From assembly GCA_963837775.1 (NCBI GenBank), contig CAWIOX010000011.1, positions 1 to 58,332 on the forward strand: a stretch of 58,332 nt of DNA, written 5' to 3'. The notes under the pieces are model-generated. The model saw only the letters and a program-made list of their open reading frames with translations, made no database searches and was not told the DNA's origin. The translations under genes were made by a program, and so were the position numbers. Below are positions 36,610-44,814 of this stretch, piece after piece (the stretch's first letter is position 1; the number at the start of each line of letters is the position of its first letter). Source of the DNA: CAWIOX01 sp963837775. GTDB taxonomy: Bacteria > Pseudomonadota > Gammaproteobacteria > Burkholderiales > Burkholderiaceae_D.

Positions 36610-38058
36610 TGAGCATGAACCTCGTTACGCTGCTGTACCTGATCGCGTCGGTCAGTTTCATCCAGGCACTGAAGGGCCTGTCCCATCCGTCGACCGCAAG
36701 GCGCGGTAACGCGTTCGGCATGATCGGCATGGCGATTGCGGTGGCGACCACGATCGCGCTGATCATCAAGCTCAAAAGCGAAGCCTCCGGCGCCGGCATG
36801 GGCTACGGCCTGGTCATCCTCGGCGTGGCAGTCGGCGGCAGCATCGGCGCACTGCTGGCCAAACGGGTCGAAATGACCAAGATGCCGGAACTGGTCGCGG
36901 CGATGCACTCGCTGATCGGTCTGGCCGCAGTCTGCATCGCGGTCGCCGCGGTGTCGGAACCGTGGGCCTTCAGCATTGCCGCTCACGCCACGGCGATCCC
37001 GTTCGGCAACCGGCTGGAACTGTTCATCGGCACCTTCGTCGGCGCCATCACCTTCTCCGGATCGGTGATCGCGTTCGGCAAATTGTCGGGCAAATACAAG
37101 TTCCGCCTGTTTCAGGGCGCGCCGGTCAGCTTCAAGGGGCAGCATTTCCTGAACCTGATCCTGGCCATCGCGATGCTGGCACTGGGGCTGATTTTCTGCT
37201 TCGCGCCGGGCGCCGAGCCGAGCTGGCTGCCGTTCATCCTGATGGCGCTCATCGCGTTCGCGCTCGGCGTACTGATCATCATCCCGATCGGCGGCGCCGA
37301 CATGCCGGTGGTGGTGTCGATGCTCAACAGCTATTCCGGCTGGGCCGCAGCCGGTATCGGCTTCTCGCTGAACAATTCGATGCTGATCATCGCCGGTTCG
37401 CTGGTCGGATCAAGCGGTGCGATCCTGTCCTACATCATGTGCAAGGCGATGAACCGCTCGTTCTTCAACGTGATTCTGGGTGGCTTCGGCGGCGAAGCGG
37501 TGGCTGCGGCCACCGGCGGCGCGCAGCAGCAGCGTCCGGTCAAATCCGGCTCGGCCGACGATGCGGCGTTCCTGATGGGCAATGCCGAAACCGTCATCAT
37601 CGTGCCGGGCTACGGTCTGGCGGTGGCGCGCGCGCAGCATGCACTGATGGAACTGGCCGAGAAACTCACGCACAAGGGCGTGACCGTGAAGTTTGCGATC
37701 CATCCGGTGGCGGGTCGCATGCCGGGCCACATGAACGTGCTGCTGGCGGAAGCCGAAGTGCCGTACGAGCAGGTGTATCGAGATGGAAGACATCAACAGC
37801 GAGTTCGCTCAGGCCGACGTGGTACTGGTATTGGGCGCCAACGACGTGGTCAATCCGGCCGCGAAAGACCCGAAATCGTCGATTGCCGGCATGCCGATCC
37901 TGGAAGCGTACAAGGCCAAGACCGTGATCGTGAACAAGCGTTCGATGGCTTCCGGCTATGCCGGGCTGGACAATGAGCTGTTCTACATGGACAAGACCAT
38001 GATGGTGTTCGGCGATGCGAAGAAGGTGATCGAAGAGATGCTCAAAGCGGTCGATTAA
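36609..38058 (+). CDS. pntB: NAD(P) transhydrogenase subunit beta, frame interrupted by one +1 insertion
   Basis: The N-terminal half holds eight or nine membrane helices (LVTLLYLIASVSFIQALKGL onwards). The C-terminal domain III binds NADP(H): IIVPGYGLAVARAQHALMEL and IHPVAGRMPGHMNVLLAEA. After VPYEQVY an extra C at 37780 breaks the frame, which resumes EMEDINSEFAQADVVLVLGA and ends KKVIEEMLKAVD. Removing it gives 482 residues, as expected. It is the last gene of the pnt operon and is followed by a good terminator. Confidence 0.93.
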
Positions 38059-38105
38059 TTTCAAGCTGGACAAACAGTTCTGCCCGCAAGGGCAGGTAGT
38101 TAAAA

Positions 38106-38143
38106 AAACGGTAGCAGGGTGAGAACCCGGCTACCGTTTTTGC
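38106..38143 (+). terminator. Rho-independent terminator of the pnt operon
   Basis: AAAACGGTAGC (38106-38116) pairs with GCTACCGTTTT (38131-38141), then a T. Flanking A and T tracts allow action in both directions. Confidence 0.85.
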
Positions 38144-38154
38144 ATGCTGTTCCG

Positions 38155-38184
38155 GCATAAAAAAGCCCGCTTATGGAGCGGGCT
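38155..38184 (-). terminator. Rho-independent terminator for the ubiH-pepP-murU-amgK strand
   Basis: On the minus strand AGCCCGC, loop TCCATAA, GCGGGCT, followed by TTTTTATG. It lies about 100 bp after the ubiH stop. Confidence 0.75.
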
Positions 38185-38287
38185 GAAGTTAGATCATGAC
38201 CTGAACTAAACTATGCAAACAGCTTAGCAAGTTGTGTCGGCCTTGCCTATACCGTGAATAGGGTATGCCGCTGTACAGCGCAGACTG

Positions 38288-39425
38288 TCAGCGATAGCCG
38301 GATACCATCTGCTGTGCCAGCAAGCCCTTGATGGCAGGGGCGACGTCGAGCAGCGCCAGCGACAGGCCGAGCAAACCCTGTGACGGCGCACCATCGGGTG
38401 CGCTGGCAAATACGCGCGCCAGGCCGTCGGTCAGTCGGATGGTGGTGCTGCGGTCCATCCTGCGCACACGGTGGAACTCGCCCAGGCTGGCAGCGCAGGC
38501 TTCTTTTGCCAGCAGTTGGGCCAGCACCGCGGCGTCGCGCAAGCCGAGATTCAGGCCTTGTCCGGCCACCGGGTGCAGGGTTTGCGCGGCGTTGCCGATG
38601 GCGACGATTCTGGCTGAACTGGCAGGGTAGGCATTCAGCCCCAGCGGGTAACTCTGGCGTGCCGACGTGGTGCGGAACAGCCCCAGGCGGTGGCCGAACG
38701 CCTGTTGCAGCGCCGCCAGAAACGCCTGGTCGTTGAGTGCCAGCAATCGCTCCACCGCGGCCTGACGCGCGCACCAGACCAGCGCGTAGCCGTCTTCCTG
38801 CGGCAGCAGCGCCAGCGGTCCTTCTTCAGTAAAGCGCTCAAACGCGCGCTGCGCAATCGGCGCGCTGCAGGTGACATGCGCGATGATCGCAATCTGGTCG
38901 TAGTCGCGCCGCAAGGCTCTGGCGCTCTGCTCGGCAAATACGCCGCCTTCGGCTTGTACCACGATTGCTGCGCTGAAACTGCGCCCGTCGGCGCATTGCA
39001 GCCGCACGCAGTCATCCTGTTCCTGCGAATGCGCTGACCTGCAACGGTCGCAGGCTGCCGATGCCGGCCCGCTCGGCCGCTGCGCCGAGCGCGGCGACGA
39101 TCGCGCCGTAGCGGCTGACGTAGCCCAATGCAGGCAGGTTTTGCTCGCGGCAATCGATCAGGGTGCGGCCGAAATGGCCGCGGCGCGAAACATGGATCTG
39201 CTCGATCGGCGTGGCCGCGATCGGCCACGCCTGTGCCTGTTCCAGGATTTGCCGGCTGCCGTAGGACAGCGCAATCGAGCGCGGATCCTGCACGGTCTGG
39301 GCCAGTGTCTTGCCATCGAGCAGCGCGATGCGCGCCGCCGGTACCCCGCGTTTGGCCAGCAGGGTGGCCAGCGCCAGTCCGACCGGCCCGGCGCCGCAGA
39401 TCGCGATATCGTAGTCAGTTGTCAT
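38288..39425 (-). CDS. ubiH: UbiH/UbiF/VisC-family FAD-dependent hydroxylase, frame interrupted by one +1 insertion
   Basis: Ring hydroxylation in ubiquinone synthesis. N-terminal FAD site MTTDYDIAICGAGPVGLALA with GxGxxG. The frame breaks near 39026 after PLQVSAF and resumes QEQDDCVRLQCADGRSF. The family signature AIGNAAQTLHPVAGQGLNLG then LRDAA is intact. Removing one base gives 378 residues. The subtype (UbiH versus the other hydroxylases) cannot be settled by eye. It starts 9 bp after the pepP stop, a common pairing in proteobacteria (pepP-ubiH). Confidence 0.83.
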
Positions 39426-39434
39426 TGTGTATAA

Positions 39435-40781
39435 TTAATGCCGCATGATGGCTTCGATGTCGGCCACCGTCTTTGGCGCGCCGTGGCTGATGACCTCGCA
39501 GCCGGTATCCGTGATCAGCACGTCGTCCTCGATGCGGATCCCGATATCCCAGAACTGCTGCGGCACGCCCTCGGCCGGCCGCACGTAGATGCCGGGTTCG
39601 ACCGTCACCATCATGCCCGGCTGCAATGCGCGCCACGGTTTTTCATCATTGCTGCCGGCGGCTGCGGTCTGGTCGCGGTAGTCGCCGACATCATGCACAT
39701 CCATGCCCAGCCAGTGGCCGGTGCGGTGCATGTAGAACTGGCGGTACGCGCCTTTGGCGATCACGTCGTCGAGCGTGCCGACCTTGTCGCGTTCCAGCAG
39801 GCCGGTATCGAGCATGCCTTGCGCCAGCACCCGCACCGCTGCATCGTGGCCGTCGGTGAAGCGCTGGCCGGGGCCGGTTGCCGCCAGCGCCGCCGCCTGC
39901 GCTGCCAGCACGATTTCATACAGCGCCCTTTGCGGGCCGGAAAAAACACCGTTGACCGGGAAGGTGCGGGTGATGTCGGACGCATAGCTGTCGAGTTCGC
40001 AGCCGGCGTCGATCAGCACCAGATCGCCGTCTTTCAGTTCTGCAGCGCCGGCCCGGTAATGCAGCACGCAGCTGTTGGCGCCGGCGGCGACGATCGAGTT
40101 GTAGGCCACCGCTTGCGAGCCATGGCGGCGGAATTCGTGCAGCAGCTCCGCTTCCAGATGGTATTCGCGCAGGCCGGGGCGCGCCATGCGCATCGTGCGC
40201 GCATGGGCTTCGGCGGAAATTGCTGCGGCGCGGCGCATGATCGCGATTTCGCTGTCGTCCTTGAACAGGCGCATTTCGTCGAGCAGCACGTGCAGGTCGT
40301 GGGCGCTGGCGGGGGCCGGCACTCCGAGGCGTGACTTGGCGCGCGCATCCTGCAGCCAGCCGCGGATCTGCGCATCCAGCTCCGGATTGCTGCCCAGCGC
40401 ATAAAACAGCGCTGCAGCACCTGCCAGCAAGGCCGGCATCTGTGCATTGAGCGCAGCGATCGGGAATGCGGCATCAAAACCGAACTGGGCGCGCGCCGCT
40501 TCCGGTCCGTGGCGATGGCCTTCCCAGATTTCGCGCTCCGGGTTCTTTTCATTGCAGAACAGGATCGCTTGCGGCGCCTTGCCGGCCACGGCCACCAGCA
40601 CGATCACCGCATTCGGCTCGCTGAAGCCGGACAGGTAATAGAAATAACTGTCGTGCCGGTACGGGTAATCGGCATCGCTGTTGCGCATCGCCTCGGGTGC
40701 GGTCGGGATGATGGCGACGCCGCCGCCTTTGGCCTGCATCTGCGCGATCAGGGTGGCGCGGCGTTCTGCGTAGGATTTCAT
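39435..40781 (-). CDS. pepP: Xaa-Pro aminopeptidase P
   Basis: 448 residues, a pita-bread metallopeptidase that removes N-terminal residues before proline. The N-terminal AMP_N domain starts MKSYAERRATLIAQMQAKGG. Dinuclear metal ligands: two aspartates in DAGCELDSYASDITRTFP, histidine in HRTGHWLGMDVHD, and glutamates in TVEPGIYVRP and IRIEDDVLIT. It is followed by the ubiH-like gene and preceded by murU (15 bp). Confidence 0.92.
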   Translation of the reverse strand: MKSYAERRATLIAQMQAKGGGVAIIPTAPEAMRNSDADYPYRHDSYFYYLSGFSEPNAVIVLVAVAGKAPQAILFCNEKNPEREIWEGHRHGPEAARAQFGFDAAFPIAALNAQMPALLAGAAALFYALGSNPELDAQIRGWLQDARAKSRLGVPAPASAHDLHVLLDEMRLFKDDSEIAIMRRAAAISAEAHARTMRMARPGLREYHLEAELLHEFRRHGSQAVAYNSIVAAGANSCVLHYRAGAAELKDGDLVLIDAGCELDSYASDITRTFPVNGVFSGPQRALYEIVLAAQAAALAATGPGQRFTDGHDAAVRVLAQGMLDTGLLERDKVGTLDDVIAKGAYRQFYMHRTGHWLGMDVHDVGDYRDQTAAAGSNDEKPWRALQPGMMVTVEPGIYVRPAEGVPQQFWDIGIRIEDDVLITDTGCEVISHGAPKTVADIEAIMRH

Positions 40782-40796
40782 GGAGCTACTCCCTTA

Positions 40797-41510
40797 TTAG
40801 CGTGACGGCGTCAGCGGCGCGTTCAGCTGCGCCAACCGTTCCTCGGTGCCGACATCGGTCCAGTCGCCGCGGTACATTTCGCCGCCGACCAGGCCGCGGT
40901 CTGCATATTCGCGCAGCAGTGGGGCCAACTTGGCCGGGGTGCCGGCGGCAATCGCGTCGAACATCTGCGGCCGATACACGCCGATGCCGGAGAAGGTGTA
41001 GCGCGGCTGGCCTTCGTTGGCGATCGCATACAGGTTCAGCGCGAAGTCGCCCTGCGGGTGGTGCACCGGATTTTTCACCAGATACAGCCAGGCCATGTCG
41101 CGCTGGTCCGGCGGATACGGATTGCCCCACATGTCGGCTTCTTCCAGCGTGTTCTTGACTTGGCTGAAGTCGAAATGCGGGCAATAGACGTCGGCAGCAA
41201 GCGCGACGAAGGGATCGTCGCCCAGCAGATGCCGCGCCCGGGCGATGCCGCCGGCGGTTTCCAGTGCGGTGCCTTCGGCCGAGTACACGATGCGGGCGCC
41301 GAACTGGCTGCCGTCGCCCAGCGCCTGTTCGATCATCTGGCCCAGGTGCGCATGGTTGATCACGATCTCGGTGATGCCGGCGCGCACCAGGTTCAGGATG
41401 TGCCAGACGATGAGCGGGCGGCCGCGCACCTTCAGCAGGGGTTTGGGGCAGGCGTCGGTCAGCGGACGCATGCGCTCGCCGCGTCCTGCGGCAAAAATCA
41501 TGGCTTTCAT
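40797..41510 (-). CDS. murU: N-acetylmuramate alpha-1-phosphate uridylyltransferase
   Basis: 237 residues of the sugar nucleotidyltransferase fold: MKAMIFAAGRGERMRPLTDA and CPKPLLKVRGRPLI with the catalytic basic residues, ETAGGIARARHLLG, and FVALAADVYCPHFD. MurU makes UDP-MurNAc from MurNAc-1-phosphate in cell-wall recycling. The kinase AmgK that supplies MurNAc-1-P is encoded just upstream on the same strand, which supports the assignment over a generic pyrophosphorylase. Repeat copy H lies between them. Confidence 0.86.
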   Translation of the reverse strand: MKAMIFAAGRGERMRPLTDACPKPLLKVRGRPLIVWHILNLVRAGITEIVINHAHLGQMIEQALGDGSQFGARIVYSAEGTALETAGGIARARHLLGDDPFVALAADVYCPHFDFSQVKNTLEEADMWGNPYPPDQRDMAWLYLVKNPVHHPQGDFALNLYAIANEGQPRYTFSGIGVYRPQMFDAIAAGTPAKLAPLLREYADRGLVGGEMYRGDWTDVGTEERLAQLNAPLTPSR

Positions 41511-41551
41511 GGGTGTTACCGTTCTGAAACGGAGAGGTTTTTCATGCCTGT

Positions 41552-41635
41552 CCTTGATTTTATACTGGGCCTAGTATGAATGAAGTCGCTTATAAACATT
41601 GCGGCAAAGGCTGGTTTTTTAATGATACTCCCGAC
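41552..41635 (-). repeat. Dispersed intergenic repeat, copy H (diverged)
   Basis: Read on the minus strand: foot GTCGGGAGTATCATT, centre TTTGCCGCAATGTTTATAAG, then TTCATTCATACTAGGCCCAG and TATAAAATC. The first hairpin is weak, but order and spacing of the landmarks match the family. It lies between amgK and murU, about 40 bp before the murU start. Confidence 0.65.
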
Positions 41636-41654
41636 AAAAACAGTCGGGAGTATC
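41624..41654. repeat. Perfect 12-bp inverted repeat built from the repeat foot
   Basis: GATACTCCCGAC (41624-41635) and GTCGGGAGTATC (41643-41654) around AAAAACA. One arm is the 5' foot of copy H, the other is an inverted extra foot, as in paired (BIME-like) REP elements. The hairpin lies 10 bp after the amgK stop and may also serve as its terminator. Confidence 0.75.
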
Positions 41655-41663
41655 CTCAGATGC

Positions 41664-42689
41664 TTAGAACGTGTAGCCGACCTGCGGCGCCTTGTCTTCC
41701 AGCGCATCGAGCAAGCGCACCAGCGGCGCCAGTTCCTTGTAGCGGCGCGCGGTTTTCAGCGCATATTGCAGCACCAGCGGGATGTCTTTCAGGTAAGCAT
41801 CCTTGCCGTCGCGGTAGTTGAGGCGGGCGAAGATGCCCAGCACCTTCAGATGGCGCTGCAGGCCCATGAATTCGAAATCGCGGTAGAAGCTGTCGATGTC
41901 CGGATTCACCGGCAGCCCGGCACGCCGGGCCTTTTCCCAGTAGCGGATGGCCCAGTCCAGCACCATTTCCTCATCCCATTCGATGTAGGCATCGCGCAGC
42001 AGCGACACCAGGTCGTAGGTGATCGGGCCATACACCGCATCCTGGAAGTCGAGGATGCCGGGATTGCCTTCCGGCAAAACCATCAGGTTGCGCGAATGGT
42101 AATCGCGGTGCACATACACTTGCGGCTGGGCCAGGTTGTTGGCCAGCAGTGCATCGAACACCTTGTCCAGCTGGGCTTGCTGCGCCTCGTTGAGCGTAGC
42201 GCCGAGGTGCTTGCCGATATACCACTCGGGGAACAGCATCAGTTCGCGCAACAGCAGCGCACGGTCGTATTCCGGCAGCTCGGCGGGCTGGCTCTGGCTT
42301 TGCAGCTGGACCAGCGCATCGATCGCGTCCATATACAAGGTGTGGGCGCTGTCGGCATTGAGCTGATGCAGATAAGTGGTCGAGCCGAGATCGCTCAGCA
42401 GCAGAAAACCGCGCTCGACATCCTGCGCCAGCACTTGCGGTACGGTAATGCCGGTTTGGCCGAACAGTTCGGCGACGTGGATGAAGGGCCGTACGTCTTC
42501 CTGCGGCGGCGGTGCATCCATCACGATGCAACTGGCGCCGTCCGGTGTGTCGACGCGGAAATAACGACGGAAACTGGCGTCTGAAGACGCCGCTCGCAGC
42601 GACTCCGGCAGGGTCGGCGTGGCTGGCAACTGGGCCAGCCATTCTTTTAACTGGGTGAAACGAAGATCTGATGGAGTATTTAAAGACAT
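41664..42689 (-). CDS. amgK: N-acetylmuramate/N-acetylglucosamine anomeric kinase (APH-fold)
   Basis: 341 residues of the aminoglycoside phosphotransferase fold: RRYFRVDTPDGASCIVMDAP (nucleotide lysine replaced, as in AmgK), catalytic VYVHRDYHSRNLMVLPEG (HxDxxxxN type) and GILDFQDAVYGPITYDLVSL. AmgK phosphorylates MurNAc and GlcNAc at C1; MurU then makes UDP-MurNAc. This pathway bypasses MurA and gives some bacteria intrinsic fosfomycin tolerance. The promoter side, which would be shared with lptD, is separated from it by a truncated group II intron. Confidence 0.87.
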   Translation of the reverse strand: MSLNTPSDLRFTQLKEWLAQLPATPTLPESLRAASSDASFRRYFRVDTPDGASCIVMDAPPPQEDVRPFIHVAELFGQTGITVPQVLAQDVERGFLLLSDLGSTTYLHQLNADSAHTLYMDAIDALVQLQSQSQPAELPEYDRALLLRELMLFPEWYIGKHLGATLNEAQQAQLDKVFDALLANNLAQPQVYVHRDYHSRNLMVLPEGNPGILDFQDAVYGPITYDLVSLLRDAYIEWDEEMVLDWAIRYWEKARRAGLPVNPDIDSFYRDFEFMGLQRHLKVLGIFARLNYRDGKDAYLKDIPLVLQYALKTARRYKELAPLVRLLDALEDKAPQVGYTF

Positions 42690-42737
42690 GAACGACCTGG
42701 GGAATCCGGTTGAAGGTAAGAGGTATTATCGACCGCT

Positions 42738-44052
42738 GCAAATACCCCGTTGCGAGAGTCAATTGACCGCCAATATTTTTTGCGAATCCAATTTGCACTC
42801 TTATTGGGATGTCTGCGCATAGCCCAGCGCTTAAGCCGCCAATACAGCAAGAGAGTCTATATGTGACGAACGTTTCTTTGGCAACTACAGGGCTGTGGTA
42901 CTGCGCCCAGCCCCGCAGCATCGGATTGAGCAAGCGAATCAGATTCTCCTGCTTTGCTCCGAGGTTTTCGTTGATGACTTTCCTTAGCTTTTCATAAAAC
43001 GTTTGCACGTTTTTCTTACTTGGCTTAATGAGCAGTTTTCCCGAATACTTCCGGAAATTCCACCCCAGAAAATCGAAACCTTCATCGATGTGCACGATTT
43101 TTGTCTTGGCAGCAGATAGTCGCAATCCTCGTATGGCAAGGAATGATTCTATCCATGGCTTGACTTCTGTTTCCAGCAACTCTTTTGAAGCGCCAGTCAC
43201 GACAAAGTCGTCCGCGTACCGTACTACACCCAATTTCAGTTTTTTCGTTTTGGCCACTCCCCACTTTGCATTGAAATGCGCTATGAGTTCCGTTTCCAGT
43301 CCGTTCAACGTCCAATTTGCCAGTGCAGGGGAAATGATGCCTCCCTGCGGCGTTCCTGCTGTAGTGGCGAGTAATTGCTTCCGATCAACAACCCCGGACT
43401 TCAACCACTTCCGAAGAATCGACTTGTCCATACGGATGTTGTCGACCATCCAGTCGTGATTAATATTGTCGAAAAAACCTTCAATATCCGCATCTAATAC
43501 CCATTCGGCCGAGACTTTCCGGCACGTCTGGAGAAAGATTTGTGACATTGCATCAGCCGTCGAGCGATTTTTCCTGAACCCGTACGAATTCGGGTCGCTT
43601 AACGATTCCAGTACCGGATCGAGGGCCAGCAAATGTAACGCTTGCATGGCCCTGTCTCGCATGGTCGGTATGCCCAGAGGGCGTAGTTTCCCATTCGATT
43701 TTGGAATATAAACCCTTCGTAATGGCAGGGGTCTATACCGTTGTTTCTTCAACTGCGCAATTGCCGCGTATTTTTGCAGCGGTGAATCCCATAGTTCACG
43801 ATCCACACCTGCGGTTCGTTTGCCTTGATTTTCAGTCACTCGCTTCACTGCCAGCGCTTTCGCGCTGAACGAGCGGGTCAGCCATCTTTGCAGCGCTTTC
43901 ACCCTGCGCCAATCGCCTTCCTGTGTTGCCTTCGCTAGACGACTCTGCAAGACTCTCACGTTCTTTTGAACACGATGCCAGTTGATGGCAACCCATTCGG
44001 TTGGAACGTGCGAGGACGCAGAACCTATCTGATTGCTATAAGTTTCTTTCAT
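42738..44052 (-). pseudogene. Group II intron reverse transcriptase/maturase, frameshifted and truncated
   Basis: ATG 44052 opens MKETYSNQIGSASSHVPTEW, the typical N-terminus. The RT palm is well preserved: RPLPLRRVYIPKSNGKLRPL, GIPTMRDRAMQALHLLAL, ADIEGFFDNINHDW, TPQGGIISPALANW and the catalytic VVRYADDFVVTGA. The frame breaks near 42865, after HSPVVAKETFVTY, and continues in another frame as LLLYWRLKRWAMRRHPNKSA and NWIRKKYWRSIDSRNGVFAA, the maturase (X) domain. Similarity stops near 42738, so the end of the protein and any endonuclease part are missing. The open frame runs on to 41971 inside amgK, but that tail is a shadow. Confidence 0.85.
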
Positions 44053-44733
44053 GCTGAACCTCGGATAGTGTTGCCCGCCGAGGACGCAGTCTCACCCCGA
44101 AGGGTGAACTGCTTCCCTTCGGGGTGTTGAAAAAAAATAACTATTTAAGTCACTGCAGCCGTTTGACGACTATTGCACCATGTGGAAGTCTGCACTCTTT
44201 CAAGTCAGGACAAATCTTGAATCCCTATCCGAACCATTACAGCCCGGCGTTCGCTTTTTCCACAATCCCATACCCACTCCTCCAATAGTTTCCCTTGCGG
44301 GTTACCTGCCTCTTCCAATATTTTGGATGAGGCGGAGAGTTGGGCTTACCACGTTCCCTGAGATACCGACGCGACTGATAGCATCGCGACTAGCTGTTTA
44401 GGGTCTGTCTTTCCCCCGGTGGTGGCTGAACAACGACGTATTCCCAGAACCCACGGGAAAAACTAACCACTTACCTTTTGGTTTAGGCCAACAGCAGCTT
44501 GGGCCTATCTATATTTACGAGGGTTCAAACGACAGTTCACATTACGTTACCCATGTAGCACTAACCTAGCCCCTTGACCGCCTTGCTGCTGGCAGTCTCC
44601 AACGATTCATTCGCATGAGATCGGTTGCCGTGATAAAACCGGGGGTACATTGTCTTCAAGGCTTCACACCCCATCGTTGCCGATGACGCATGCTTGAGTA
44701 GGTTACGAATGGTCGTACATCCGGTCGTAGCAC
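42738..44733 (-). mobile_element. Group II intron, 3'-truncated
   Basis: The intron runs on the minus strand from about 44733 (GTGCTACGACCGG resembles the GUGYG 5' end) through a 680-bp structured leader to the RT gene. The leader has the expected pattern of many short stems, and GAACCCTCGTAAATATAG and GGGGGAAAGACAGACCC look like ribozyme domain I parts. ACCCCGAAGGG / CCCTTCGGGGT (about 44093-44125) is a hairpin near the RT start. Nothing like domain V (a 34-nt AGC-type hairpin) or VI exists between the RT remnant and amgK. So it cannot splice or move. Exact ends are inferred by eye. Confidence 0.75.
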
Positions 44734-44756
44734 CTGATATTTTGGGAGAGTTCCCC

Positions 44757-44762
44757 TATAAT
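44757..44762 (+). promoter_or_regulatory. Candidate lptD promoter, -10 element
   Basis: TATAAT (44757-44762) lies 52 bp before the lptD start. The position for a -35 with a 17-bp spacer (44734-44739, CTGATA) falls exactly at the inferred intron junction and is a poor match to TTGACA. The intron may therefore have replaced or displaced the original -35. Confidence 0.45.
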
Positions 44763-44814
44763 AAGGGATTACATTCAAAAAATCGCCTTTCATGGTGTTC
44801 AAACACATCCTTTC

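Noticed and set aside
41971..42737. C-terminal extension of the RT open frame into amgK
   Set aside because: From 42738 downward it is an out-of-frame reading of amgK; RT similarity already left this frame near 42865.
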